This document shows, in pieces, positions 48,088 to 61,095 of a stretch of 64,000 nucleotides of DNA; positions within the stretch are counted from its first letter, which is position 1, and the number at the start of each line of letters is the position of its first letter. The translations under genes were made by a program, and so were the position numbers. The stretch is taken from positions 61,416,327-61,480,326 of the forward strand of contig OY829539.1 in the NCBI GenBank assembly GCA_963691705.1, given 5' to 3'. The stretch is from Viola odorata. Taxonomy: Eukaryota > Streptophyta > Magnoliopsida > Malpighiales > Violaceae. The notes under the pieces are model-generated. The model was given only the letters and a program-made list of their open reading frames with translations. It did not search any database and had not been told where the DNA came from.

Positions 48088-48576
48088 TCAGCCCTCACCC
48101 CCGATCCAGGAATATCAGTCGGGATAAAACACGCAGCCCGAGTCATGATTCCGAACCTAGGCTCAGGGTCCATTTTGTGCACGTCGAGTATCAATGGGCT
48201 CATGGGTGGTCTGGTCTCACATTCATATACCGTAACAACGTTTACCATACCTGGGATTGTGAAGTCCATGGCGAGCGAGCTATGCTGGAGAGGGATTTGG
48301 GTCAATTGCATCTCACCAGGCCCAATTCCCACTCGACAAACTGTGGCCCAAATAGGCCTAATTTACCCGGATAAAACCGAAGAAGAGATAGTTGGGCTAA
48401 TAAATGGGCTTGGAGACCTAAAGGGGGCCCGATGTGAGGAAATGGATGTGCCCAAGGCTGCCTTGTATTTGGCATCAGATGAAGCAAAGTACACAACCGG
48501 TCATAGCCTTGTTGTGGATGGAGGATTCACCTCTTTTAAAAATCTTCCACTGCCTCTTCCATCCCACGTTGCATAA
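48088..48576 (+). pseudogene. 3' part of a short-chain dehydrogenase/reductase gene
   Basis: The reading starts at ISVGIKHAARVMIP after a CAG acceptor-like site near 48109 and runs through GSGSILCTSSINGLMGGL, IPGIVKSMASEL, VNCISPGPIPT and ASDEAKYTTGHSLVVDGGF to a stop. This is the plant SDR type of TASSELSEED2, zerumbone-synthase and momilactone-synthase relatives. The NAD-binding TGxxxGIG exon is absent. The active-site YxxxK is damaged: the Tyr in HSYTVTTF is followed by Thr where Lys is required. LTR-like DNA lies directly upstream. Confidence 0.8.
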
Positions 48577-50771
48577 ACGTTTTGATGTTGATGTCTCTTA
48601 TTTTAAACCTTAATTATCCATTTTTATTGTTTCTTTTCTTTTCTTTTATTTGCTTGTTTGTTATGATTCTCTTATTATGTTTTAGTAGTAGAATTCCACT
48701 TTTATTTAATCATAATCATTATTTTATTTTATTTTAAGTTCAAACTATAAAGATCTTTCAGTTTCTAAGGTAAAAGATTAATTCTATTAACATTAATTGC
48801 GATCAAATTGTAAATAATTTATTAATCATTAACTTAAGTGTTAGGTTCAAGTCTGGGTTTATGTTCGATTATGGTTAATTTTCTAACGCTAGAGCGTTCA
48901 TTTTAGCTCACCCAATTAATACTATACACGACTTCCCCAATCAACGATTTCCCAAAAAAGAGGGAAAATGTCGAGTGTCGAACCCTAAGCAGTAAGGATT
49001 GACAAGTCCATCAATTTTGAACAGCTAAGGAGGGGGAATTGAATTGGAAAAGTAGAGGTTGGATTCATTTTGATAATTAGTTGCGTTGTGGCGGGTGCGG
49101 TGAAAAGTGTAGAAATCACGAGAAACTTGGGCATTCTCTTTTCAAGTTTCATTCCCAATCCTTCTTGGACTATCCTTGAACATATTACATATTACAGCTA
49201 ACATAGCATTCAATTTATCTTCAAAGTTGCTAGTGCTTTCTGTGTATCCATACGCTACTTGTTACGAGTATTTCATCCCATCAACGATTGTCTCGATGTC
49301 AACATAATTGGTTCTTACTTATTCGTTATATCGATTAGAGAAATGAAAAATAGTTGATTCATGTTTACTTTAATTTATTTTTTTATATGTTTAATTACCC
49401 AAAAAGTGTAGAGATTGACTAATTTCTTTTATGGATATGTAATTTTTTACTATGTTTCTATTTTCTACGTAAATGAGAAAACAAAGCGCTGTGATTAAAT
49501 ATTAAAGAATTAAGCGCATTTTTAATTTAACTCTCAAATTCAAATACCGAATTATTCGGACCCTTTGGCGCCAAAATTCTCTTAAAAAAGAGGGCGAATA
49601 AATTAATGAAAATGCACGTGAGGAATGGTTGGAGATTAATTAGTGTATATAGGAATTATGTTATATCCAGTAAAAGAAAAGGATGGTATCATTGGAACTG
49701 TACAATAGTGCAGCTAGAACTCATATCTTTGATGTGATTTCATTGAAAGAGAGAATATCTGATTATGAACTGGGTTTCTAGTTAGAGCATGTTCACGTTG
49801 TTGTGAGATCGTTTGCCTCTTAAGAATGAATATTTAAATTGCATTAGTTTTGTATATTAATTTTCCCTGGATCGAATTTAAAATTCATTCCCTAAAAACA
49901 CCTTGCTAGAGTTAATCGAAAAATTATGGAGTCGTAGATAAGAACCATTAACTTACCGTTTATTAGTACTTTTACGAAAGTATAATAAAATTTTGAGTTT
50001 GAGTTTTCTGCGTAATCTTATTGATTTATTTATTTATTGATAAGTAAACGTGAAATTCGAAAGCTTTAATTCCTTACTTTTAAGTTTGAGCTTTCTACGT
50101 AGCCTTTAATCACGGAATATTATAGTTATTATAATAACTAAACTGGACATCAAACTACTTAAGCTTCTGGGTCAATGTATGATGTATCAATGATCTGATT
50201 AGGTTCAACTGAGTTTAACCAATGAGTCAATAGAATATAAAGATAAAAAAAATTGAAAAAAAATGTAAGAATAAATAAAATTCTTGTGTGAAATAGTTAA
50301 ACCGGTCAAGTTGATCGGTTAGACTGTCCAATTTGATCACACTGTCCAATTTTTTCAATCCAACCCAATCGATTGAATGTCCAGATGATACATTTATTTA
50401 TCAAACCAACTAATTTGATTCGATTTTAATAACTATTGATATTTAGTTGATTCTCTATTTACGCCAAATTTAAAAACTCTCCTAAACGTGTATGAGCTAG
50501 GTTGACTATGAATCGATAAGCAGTACATATTGTTATTTTATTTTTCTTTTTTTACCCCTTCTTTATCTCATTCAATTTATTTGCAAAGTTTAATTTATTT
50601 CGGTAAATAGTGGATACAATTAAATAATAGTAGATTTAAACTAATTAAAATATAGGAACTATTTTGATATTTTTTACACGAATATGTACTTTTCTTTTAA
50701 AAATAAAAAATAAAAAATAAAAAATTAAATCTATTCATGCAAACACCATAGGATTTTCAAAATAAAAAATA
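48577..50771. other. AT-rich intergenic DNA
   Basis: About 2.2 kb with no recognisable gene. CCGGTC/GATCGGTTAG words near 50300-50400 recall those at 21170-21320. Confidence 0.5.
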
Positions 50772-50948
50772 CTATCTCCAAACTCTAATAAATGACGTTT
50801 TAAAATTAGACTCAAAAATTAAAATAATAATTAGCGAGAATATTTTTAATATTAAATAAATTAACTAATAAATACTATTTTTTTTATTTATATTGAATAA
50901 ATATTTATTTGAAATCAAAATTTTCACTTTAAAATAACGTGGAGGGAG
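50772..50948. mobile_element. Stowaway-type MITE
   Basis: 177 bp with ends CTATCTCCAAACTC and ACGTGGAGGGAG between TA dinucleotides, with the usual ATGACGTTTTA subterminal word. It lies about 300 bp upstream of the ICE1-like start codon. Confidence 0.75.
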
Positions 50949-51144
50949 TAAGAAATAAGACAAGTCCCGAGAAAAGCCGATACATAAAAGACAACGCTAC
51001 AGTAACAAGACGCGAATCGCTGGAGATAAGCGGTAGTGTTACTCTCTCCATTCATTTCACCAAAAATAAAAGAGAAAGCAAGTAACGTTCAGCTGTAGAA
51101 AATCCAAAACTTCTCCTTCTTTCTGTTTCATTTCCCTTCAATCC

Positions 51145-51162
51145 ATGACGCCATTCATCTAA
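51145..51162 (+). promoter_or_regulatory. Possible upstream ORF in the ICE1-like leader
   Basis: ATG followed by four codons and a stop (MTPFI), 95 bp before the main start and before the CT-repeat tract at 51207-51226. It is regulatory only if the leader begins upstream of it, which is not shown by the sequence. Confidence 0.3.
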
Positions 51163-51256
51163 AAGCTTCATTCTTTATCTGTAACTGCCTCTCCTATTCT
51201 CGGGTTCTCTCTCTCTCTCTCTCTCTATCTTTCTAAGAAGAAACGCTAAGAGAGAG

Positions 51257-54200
51257 ATGAGAGACATGGTTCTTGGAGCAGCAAATGACACCGCATGGAT
51301 GGAAGGAAGAGGAAGAAGAGGAGCAGAAGAAGAAGAGGAAGACGCCGTCTCTTCCTGGACCATAAACGACGCTCAAACCAGGAACAACTGCGGCGAATTG
51401 GAGGCTAAAGATGACGACTTGGCTGCTTTCAATGGGTCTCTCTCCACCTTCAAATCCATGCTTGAAACTGATAATTGGTACCTCAATTCTGTTTCTCACC
51501 AACACCAAGACCTCTCTTTCTGCGTAAATCCGACACCCGAAAACCTTCTTTTACACTCTATAGACTCTTCCTCCTCTTGTTCTCCGTCACACCACTTCAC
51601 TCTCGACCCATCACAGTCACAGTCTTTCTTCCCTGCAAAACCTACCGCCTTCTCTTCCCTCCTCAATGTCACCGACCCATTTGATAATGGCTTCAATTTG
51701 GGGTGTGAAAGTGGATTTTTGAGTCAATTTCAGCCAAACCAAGCCTCCGCCTTGATGAGTTTTGGTGGGCAGGACTTTCAAGCGAACCAGCTGCTCCCGC
51801 TGCCGGATAATAGTGGTGTTGGGCTCTGCAACATGGGTTTTGAAGGGTTTGATGGTTCCGCTTCTGGGGATTCTTCTTTGTTGTTAAACAGGGCGGGTGA
51901 CAAGAGCTTGAAGCCACTGGAGGTTCTGCCTCAGGCGACCCTGTTTCAGAAGCGAGCAATGGTGAGGCAGAGTGGTGATAAGTTGGGGAATTTGGAAATT
52001 TCGGGTATGAGATATGGGAGAGAGATAGGAGGGAATTGGCGGGAAATGATTGAGAGGAAGAGGAAGAGGAGTGAGGAAGGTGAAGGTGAAGTTGAGGAAG
52101 GGAGTTATGATGTATCTGGTTTGAATTATGATTCTGATGAGAATTATGGAGATGACAAGGCTGAGGAGAGTGTAAGAAACAATGGTGGAAGCAATTCCAA
52201 TGCTAATAGTACTGTGACGGGTGCTGTTGGGGGTGGAGGTGATCCAAAGGGGAAGAAGAAGGGGATGCCGGCCAAGAATTTGATGGCGGAGAGACGGAGA
52301 AGGAAGAAGCTTAATGATAGGCTTTATATGCTTAGATCTGTTGTCCCCAAGATTAGTAAGGTACAGAGCTAGTTTACATTTTTTTCTTATAGTTTAGTTG
52401 TAAAGCATTTTAGTTATTTCTAATAGGAGTCTATTGCTTTTATTATCTGAGATGGATTTTGTGATTTAGTTCATTTTTCAGGTGTTAGTGTTTGCATTTG
52501 CTTATCTTAGTCACAGATTGAATTACATCTATTGGTGCTGTGGATTCTGTTGTTACCTGTTGTATTCTTAATCATCCTGTTATGAAAGTGACGTAGCAAC
52601 TCTTCATACTGCCATGAGATATGTGCAGACACCTTATATATGTGCACAATGTTTCGCTTTCTTTTGTGCTACTTCTCCCTCTTTTGAAATGTTGAACAGT
52701 TTACTAAACTCAGATCAGTCCACCTCTCCCATGTTTAAGATGAAAAACTAAATCATTTTTCTCTTATGTGAATTTTTAGAAACCTGAATCAACTTGGATT
52801 CAGGACTGTGTTAAAGTTTGTCCGCTCTCAAGTGCGTATAGTGTTGTTAGGCATCAATGATTGTTTTTTTGTTGTTGTTATAACTAACAAGTTCATTCTT
52901 ATTTTTTTGAACCCACAGATGGATAGAGCTTCGATACTCGGGGATGCAATTGATTACTTAAAGGAGCTTCTGCAGAGGATCAATGATCTCCATAATGAGT
53001 TGGAGTCAACTCCTCCTGGTTCTTTGTTGCCTCCATCTACTAGCTTCCATCCTTTGACACCCACACCTCCCACCCTCCCTTGCCGTGTCAAAGAAGAACT
53101 TTGGCCAAGCTCATTGCCTAGTCCTAATGGCCAACCTGCACGAGTAAGCATGGTTATCTTGGTCCTTGGCTTGAAAGTGTGTTTTACCCAGAATTTAGAT
53201 TGCTGGAGCATCCCATAAATTGCTTGATGTGCATCTAGTTTGAGACTTGCAGTTATATCTTCTAGTTAACTAGGAATTTGGCATTAGTGAGCTTAGCCTT
53301 GTCATGTGGTATTAATTAACAATGTGTGAAAGCATCCATGCTGCTAAATATATCAATCTAGCAGGTCTTTTCATTTGGATTTCTGTTGGAACTAAATCAC
53401 CCTCCTGAGAGCTGTTCTGTTTACTTTGTATCTGAGAGTATAGGGCCTTTGCTCTTTGTTCATTTTATGTAGCCTTGAGCTGTAGCTGCAATATATTATA
53501 TATATAACCAAACAAGTGTCTGTTTTTGTACGTACATTTGAACTTATGCAACTGTCACTTTGGCAATAAAATGTTAGATTTAAACTTTTTTTCTTGTCAG
53601 TTTCTTTTTTATAGTTTGCTTGGCACCCCTCCTCCCCCCCCCCCCCCCCCCCCCCACCCACACACACACACACATAATGATGTTACAAGAAGGGAAAAAT
53701 GAAATTTAGATTCAGCATCTATTAATGATGAGATGAGATAGGCATAAATAAGTACAGATTTATCTTAGCACCATCTGTCCTGGAATTTGCTTAAAACTAA
53801 ATTCATGAATAGAAACAAGTTATTAGTGTTTTCATTGACATGTTAGTGTGATACCTAGAAGAATCTTATGATTTTTTTTGGGGATTTTTCCAGGTGGAAG
53901 TTAAAGTGAGGGAAGGAAGAGCTGTCAACATTCACATGTTTTGTGCCCGGAGACCAGGCCTCTTGCTCTCCACTATGAGGGCCCTGGACGACCTTGGGTT
54001 GGATATTCAACAAGCTGTCATCAGCTGTTTCAATGGATTTGCATTGGATGTTTTCCGAGCTGAGGTGTGTTTGTTTCTTCTGTCCTCTTGTCTAATTTTT
54101 GGTGTTTCTACTTGTCCTTTCCTATTCCATATCAGTTTGTGCAAGTGCAGTGAAACACTTATACATTATTGATTGAGCTTAATGATTCTGAAAGCAACTC

Positions 54201-54947
54201 GAACTAGCAATGTATGGCAGTGAGCCATGAAGTTGCAAATAGTACTAGGGTCAGCCCAGCCCAAGGCCATTATTTTCTTGGCATCTTTGGTTGTGGATAC
54301 CGGGATTGAATCCCATTGTCTCTAAAGATATTCCATTCAGCACTTTTAGGGTAATTACCCTCACCTTCGCTGTTACTACCCTACATTTGACTCCAAAGCA
54401 GAGTAATGATCAATTTTGAATTGCATATGATATTGGGACTGCTCGTTTTGCACCTTTGATTTGCTTCCAATATTGCCTGAAATTAACTTACCTTAATTGA
54501 ATGGACCTGATATTGGTGATCTGCTAGTCTTCAGCACTATTATATAACATATGCACGTCTGTAGCATTTGCATTGTTAAATTCTCTCATTTTCCTTTTTT
54601 ATCTGAAAAGACAGATCCAAATTTTGTTTTGGAGGAAATAAGATCATCTTAAATGGTGCATAATAGAAACTGGATTGCAGTCAAATTCAGGTTCTGTCAC
54701 GGTGTTCCACCATGGCTCCTTTTGTTTTGGTCTGTAGGACAAATTCTGCTTTCTGGTTGTCTTTATTTGAGAGAAACATTCGTCATTTGCAGATTAAATC
54801 TGTAGTTCTGTTTGCCATTTTTCAATTGAGCCTTATTTCTCTTACCTTTTTCATCGTGAACAGCAATGCAGGGAAGGGCAAGATGTCTTGCCGGAGCAAA
54901 TCAAAGCTGTACTTCTCGATACTGCCGGCTTCCATGGATTGCTGTAA
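51257..54947 (+). CDS. ICE1: ICE1/SCREAM-type bHLH transcription factor
   Basis: Four exons (51257-52360, 52919-53143, 53894-54064, 54864-54947) encode 527 residues. ICE1/SCRM proteins are nuclear bHLH activators of CBF/DREB cold genes and partners of SPEECHLESS, MUTE and FAMA in stomatal development. An acidic, Ser-rich N-terminus precedes the SCRM-specific QKRAMVRQ stretch (232-236, the KRAAM motif in Arabidopsis), a basic KRKR patch, and the bHLH domain (about 335-390: [20 protein letters not shown] with the helix-loop-helix continuing [15 protein letters not shown]). The Pro-rich link LHPLTPTP-type and [13 protein letters not shown] follow. The C-terminal ACT-like domain contains [15 protein letters not shown], and the tail is [17 protein letters not shown]. 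The intron in the bHLH sits before MDRAS, as in the family. All introns are GT-AG. It is either ICE1 or its paralogue SCRM2. Confidence 0.95.
53632..53675. repeat. Poly-C tract with CA repeat in the second ICE1-like intron
   Basis: A run of about 22 C followed by CACACA repeats. It is homopolymeric and so prone to length polymorphism and to assembly error. Confidence 0.85.
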
Positions 54948-56450
54948 CTCACAGTTTGTAACACGTAGCTTTCGTACAAACTGAGGTGCTAACTGTAGTC
55001 CTGTAGGCTGTAGCTCTAGCTCAAGTAGTCTGTAAATGCTATTTGCTTCTCTACTTCCATTGGTAAAACAATGTTGTCACCAAATTAATTTGTTTGGATT
55101 GTGTTTGGTAATAACAGTTTTATGTTGGATTATCATCATCCTTAGGACCTTAGCAGTCATGGTGTTACAATTTCAAACTTTCCTTTTTCGAATAAATTCC
55201 CCTTTGTTCTCTGCTGTGCTGGTTCCTTTTCGGTTCAATTTCTTACGTAAGATATAAGAGTATCGAATCATTCGCATTAATTAAATTTAAAAAAATTAAA
55301 ACGAGGCAAATAAAGGGTAAAATATTCTCGGGAAAATCAAGTTAGTGATCTCTACGTAAAGTATGAGAGTATGGAATTGTTCGCATTAGTTAAGTAGTGC
55401 TTTTGTGAATACTTACTTGTCACTAGTTTTTGACAGTTTAGAAAAATACGAATGGCCACTTAATAAATTCTGACGTGTTCTCTCCACCACCAATCAGGCA
55501 ATCACCGTCCCTAAACGAAAAGTATAATTAAATAAATTAAAGGAGTAAAGCCCCATCAATCATATGTAGAGGCGATCCTTAGTCATTTATAAGTTTTAAT
55601 GTTTTTTCTTCTTCTGTATAATAGTCAATTCGATGAATTCAACTTTCTAATAATTGAACGTTGATCGTTTTCTAATTTGATTTGTATTGTTTTACTAAAC
55701 GCTATAAATCTTAATTATATAGTGATTTTGATATTTTAACATAAACAGTTAAATTGTTTAAAAGAATATAATTCATGTTTGATGAGAACGGAAATAAAAA
55801 CCTGTCAACGCATAATTTTATATGTTACTATTCTATTAATTTATACGATTTATAAAAAAATATTATATAATTTTTTATGAGAATTTAATAATTATAGATT
55901 TTTTAAAAATAAGAATTAGATTTAACTTCGAATCTCACCTCTCTCTTTGCGTAAAAAAATGTCCGATATATCTAAATCTAATAAGCTGTGTAGTAGTAGT
56001 AAGTATTTTACTATTTTTTCCTATTTGAACCTTATTAAAAGAAATTAAATTACACAAAAGAAGAAGAAGAAGAAGAAGTGGTCCAAATGTCCACGTTGAA
56101 ATTGTGTAGAAGCAGACACGACACAATAGGTCCACGTGAGATTTCAACCTTCCACAATCAACACTTCAAATTATTTATTTATTAAAATTATAAAACAAAA
56201 ATCATCAGTATCAGACAGAATCTATGCGCCCTCACGATTTCCCGCAAAATCTTTCCCATCAAAGTAACCCCACGAGCTCTCTCTCCACCGTCAGATTCCA
56301 CTGTCAAAACCCAACCGCACCAGATCAAATTCACACCGTTCAATTCGCGCATTTCGCGCACCAGGGTTTTTCAATAAACCACATCACAAACAGACAAAAC
56401 AAACAACAAGCGTTCAAAATGGAATATAAATGACCGAGGCGCCGCCGTTT
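54948..56450. other. Spacer between the ICE1-like and aspartate kinase genes
   Basis: The 3' UTR of the upstream gene is followed by AT-rich DNA with a GAA/AAG microsatellite at about 56057-56078. No gene is recognised. The CT-rich leader of the aspartate kinase gene begins near 56450. Confidence 0.5.
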
Positions 56451-56603
56451 TGCTTCCCATTCTTTCCTTCGCATTTCCCTCTCCTTCTTCGTCTCCGCAT
56501 TCCTTCAGAGCTCTGAAGCTAAGCGTCGCTGCCGCTTCTCCTCTGAAGGAATCGCCGCCGCCACCACCACAGCCGCCGCATTTGTCTTCCCCTTCTTGCT
56601 AAG

Positions 56604-56674
56604 GTAATGCTTTCTTTTTTTTGCATTAGAAATGTTGTTGTTTGATTTCATCTAACTTGTTATCTTACAATCAG
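56604..56674 (+). other. 5' UTR intron of the aspartate kinase gene
   Basis: Donor CTAAG|GTAATG and acceptor ACAATCAG frame a 71-bp AT-rich intron between a CT-rich, GCC-rich leader and the start codon at 56743. Confidence 0.65.
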
Positions 56675-56742
56675 ATCTTTGGGGATAATTCGTTAATTTA
56701 TTGGGATTTACCTTCATTTGTCGACCAACCTTTGATTTCACC

Positions 56743-59700
56743 ATGGCTACTGCCGCAACCGCATTTCAAATTTGTGGAGCTCAAGTCGTTTCCTCGCGGA
56801 GGGATTTGTGTTACCGCCTTCATTCTGCTAAAAATTTCCCTGCTAGTTTAAGGTTGTGTAAAAGTGTGAAACCTTGTGAAGGGAGTAGAGTTTTGACTGT
56901 TTGTTGCGAAGCAAGAAGTGTTGATGTCCTGGAGAGGGAAAAAACTGAGAATCATGGTGATCTAGATGTTGATACGGGAAACCAACTTACTTGTGTGATG
57001 AAGTTTGGTGGTTCTTCAGTTGCTTCTGCTGAGAGGATGAAAGAGGTGGCCGATCTCATCCTTAGCTTCCCTGATGAGAGACCCATTGTCGTCCTATCTG
57101 CAATGGGCAAAACTACCAACAAACTTATAATGGTAGGTGGTATTTATAGTTTGCTTTTCTGTCTGCTTGTTTCATGTTTTTTTCTTTTGATTATCTGACA
57201 TGTTCGGGAAATTTATTGTGATCTTGTTTCCTTTGATTGTTAGGCTGGAGAAAAGGCAGTCTGTTGTGGCGTCACTAATGTAGATGGTATTGATGAGTTG
57301 AGCTTCATAAAGGAATTGCATTTGAGGCAAGAACCAATATTTTTTTTTTCTTTCTTTTGAAAAAATGGAAAATATATTGTAACTAAAAGTTGCTCAAACT
57401 TTGTCTTTGGATTGTCTAACCAGGACTGTAAAGGAGCTAGAGGTGGACGCGGCTGTTATTACAAGTGAGTGTCATCTCACACTCATTTTGCCTAACAAAC
57501 AGTCTAACATGAATTCCTGTTGATTAATTTCGTCAAGTTCTTGTGTTCAGAAGTCTTATTTTTGTAGTTGACGATGCTCCGCCTGCCGACAATTATTCTG
57601 ATATATTTTACTGAATTTACTTTATACCTATCTTATCACCGACCCTGCGGTGCTAGAAGTCATTTTATGTCCTAAAGCAGCTCTTTCTTTTGTAAATAGT
57701 GGAAGTACTAATCACCACCTCTATATCACTTTGCAGAAAATTTGGAAGAATTGGAACAGCTTTTGAAGGGAATTGCCATGATGAAAGAGTTGACTCCACG
57801 GACAAAAGACTACCTAGTTTCATTTGGGGAATGCATGTCCACCAGGATTTTTGCAGCGTATTTGAATAAAATTGGTGCAAAAGCTCGCCAGGTACATTGA
57901 TTTTTTTTTTTTTTTTTTAATAATCATGATCAATACTTAATGTGATTGCTGCCACTACTTGTAAAGATTCCTTTATGAGGTGCAAGTTAAATCCGCACTG
58001 CGGTACTGCCATTGGAATCCCTTAACAGCAGTTCTTATTTCCTACTATTGCAATCTGAGAATTATTTAACTAGACGAAGACAACAGCACTGTAACAATTT
58101 ATGATAAGGCAACTATTTTAATCTTACTTGTAATATAGGAGAAAGAATTATTCTTTTTTCTTTTGATCTGGAGAGAGACTTAAACAAACTTGATAAAAAT
58201 GCATTCTAAAGGGAGTGCAGTCATTCTTCAATGCTAATTGGCAGCCTTACCAAACATTTCAGGTTGGTATTATTACCCTGAAAGGCCAAAAAGAAATCAA
58301 TGGCTATAATGTGCTATAAATTGTGTTGATATCACTGAATCCATGGATCCTACCATGTGACCTATTGTTTATGGATCTGGGTTAACAGATGCCATAAATT
58401 TTCTATAGGCTGGGAAGTGAAGATTAAAAATGAATTTGATCACATTCTATAACAAGTGAAATTGAGGTAGTCATGATGACAGCCAACTATAACATATTAT
58501 TTCCCCCGTGTTCTTGCAGTATGATGCCTTTGAAATTGGTTTTATCACCACCGATGACTTCACCAATGCAGACATTCTCGAAGCAACTTATCCGGCTCTC
58601 GCAAAGAGGTTACATGGAGATTGGATTAACGACCCTGCAATTCCTATTGTTACTGGATTCCTAGGAAAGGTATGTCAGATGGACATATTTCAGCTACTCT
58701 TGATAATTTTTGGTTAGTTTCATAATGAGATATGATTTGGTGATTGTTATTTCAGGGCTGGAGATCTTGTGCTATAACCACATTGGGTAGAGGCGGTAGT
58801 GATTTGACAGCAACAACCATTGGAAAAGCATTAGGCCTAAGAGAGATTCAGGCAAGTGTAGCAATGAAACTGTGAATGTAACATGTCTTACCATATTGAT
58901 AACATCCTTGACTACCAGCTTTGAACTGTTATTCAAAGACAGTCTGTGGCGTTTGAAGGAACCAAGTTTGTCCGGCTAGTTGATCCTTCATTCCATTTTC
59001 AGTTTTCACGGAAAAAGCCTCTTTCACATGCTGTAGGAATAGCTTGGGATGATACTAGGGGCTGAGTTTGTTTCTATGACTGTGGTTATACTTTCTATGA
59101 CTACTGAGTAGACCTGAATAAGTTTCTTTGTCTTCCAGGTGTGGAAGGATGTTGATGGGGTTCTAACATGTGACCCTAATATATATTCTGGCGCAGAACC
59201 TGTGCCATATTTGACCTTTGATGAGGCTGCTGAGCTTGCATATTTTGGTGCTCAGGTATGATTTTCTATGGTTGCAAAACTTGCAGCTTTTTCAGCTGGT
59301 AGTTTATTGTTGACAATTAAGCTTCTTTTACTAGACTCTGGATGATTGTAATAATTAGTCTAGTTTAATTGTTGATGGGAAATATTTATGAAAATAGCTA
59401 AGTGGTGAGTTTTCACATAGTTATGGTGTTTGTTTCTACAGGTCCTCCACCCACAATCCATGAGACCTGCTCGAGAGGGCGATATTCCTGTTAGGGTTAA
59501 GAATTCTTACAACCCAAATGCTCCTGGAACTCTTATCACCAGGGCACGAGATATGAGTAAGGTTTGCATCAAAGGACTTCACAGTATGTCAGAGAATGCA
59601 AAATGATTCTCATTTTTTACTTGGAGAGTTAAGTAGCATTAATCCCTTCTTGCACCTAATTTCAGGCAGTACTAACTAGCATTGTTTTGAAACGGAATGT

Positions 59701-61095
59701 TACAATGTTGGATATTGTTAGCACCCGGATGCTGGGTCAATTTGGGTTTCTTGCTAAGGTACTATCCTACAATCTGATTATGATCTTAGTGTGCTTTGAG
59801 GTTTCGGCCTTAGGTTCAGATCTCATCCTCCATGACATTGTGTTCATGCAGGTCTTTTCCATATTTGAGGACTTGGGCATCTCCGTGGATGTTGTAGCTA
59901 CCAGTGAAGTCAGTATTTCCTTGACACTGGATCCATCAAAGCTTTGGAGCAGAGAACTAATCCAGCAGGCAAGCGTATGGGATTCTTTAGATTATTATGT
60001 TAAAACATTTTCTTGAAATTTTTATTTTAGTCACACTGTTTCGACCTGTCTAATGTGTTGACTACTTTCCTTAACCAGGAACTTGACCATGTTGTGGAAG
60101 AGCTTGAGAAGATTGCTGTAGTCAATCTCCTTCAGCACAGATCAATAATTTCCCTTATTGGAAATGTCCAAAGGTCTTCATTGATATTGGAGAAGGTGAT
60201 CTATTTTTCCCTTGCACCTTCATAAGATGCTAATTTAACCATGATCTCTTTGGGTGAAATGTTGGAGACATTGCTACTTTTATTAGTTCAACTAGGAGAA
60301 TACATCCTTTCGCATGGGTTTTTTCTTTTCCCCTCCCCCACTCTCTAGACAGCCTGAATTCAAACACCAATGACCATCTTGTGCACTTTTCCTTTTTCTT
60401 TATCATTAATCATTTTAAATTTTAAATCAGCTGTAAACTGGCAATTAAACTCAGAAATGAATAGGCGATTTTGTGTTGCATTATGCCTGCAACCTATAGC
60501 ATAGATTCCTGCTTTCCGTTGTTGATAATAGACATGTTATATCATTTTGTAACCATATCCTTCTTGTAGAGGCTGGAAAGTAACTACCCACTCACGGTGC
60601 TGACCAGCAATGTTTTTGCTGAAGGATCAAGACTTCATTTGCTTCTTTATTTCTGCATTTACTGAAGTCTGAATTGATGTTATGCCAGGTTTTTAGCGTT
60701 CTACGAACCAATGGAGTCAATGTGCAGATGATATCACAGGGTGCATCTAAGGTATGCCTTATAAGTAACACTATTTTGGTTTCCTTTATGTATGTTGTGC
60801 ATCCATGCATGAGGTTGTTAGCACCACTTTTTGAACTCCACATCTGTTCTGGGGTCCAGGAGCCATCTCTTGCTGGGTGTGTCCAGGGGATTATAAGAAT
60901 CTTGGGTGTCAGTTTTTTGTTCCAATGACACCTTTCGTAATATCTACTGTTTGTTTCTAGGTTAACATATCATTGATCGTCAATGACAACGAGGCTGAGC
61001 AATGCGTTAGGGCTCTCCACACAGTCTTCTTTGAAAGTGAATTTTCTGAATTAGATTGGCAACATGCATCTGACAATGGTGTTGCCTCATCATAA
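56743..61095 (+). CDS. Monofunctional aspartate kinase, plastid, lysine-sensitive type
   Basis: It phosphorylates aspartate, the first step toward Lys, Thr, Met and Ile in plastids. Thirteen coding exons encode 558 residues: 56743-57132, 57244-57326, 57424-57464, 57737-57891, 58520-58669, 58756-58851, 59139-59255, 59442-59561, 59666-59758, 59852-59968, 60079-60195, 60689-60751 and 60961-61095. Residues 1-80 look like a transit peptide. The kinase signature KFGGSSVAS is at 87-95. [31 protein letters not shown] and [11 protein letters not shown] follow, and two ACT domains occupy about 395-545 ([26 protein letters not shown]), the lysine-feedback region. There is no homoserine dehydrogenase domain. 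Introns after exons 2, 6 and 10 use GC donors (AG|GCAAG). An AATAAA lies at 61230. Confidence 0.95.
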
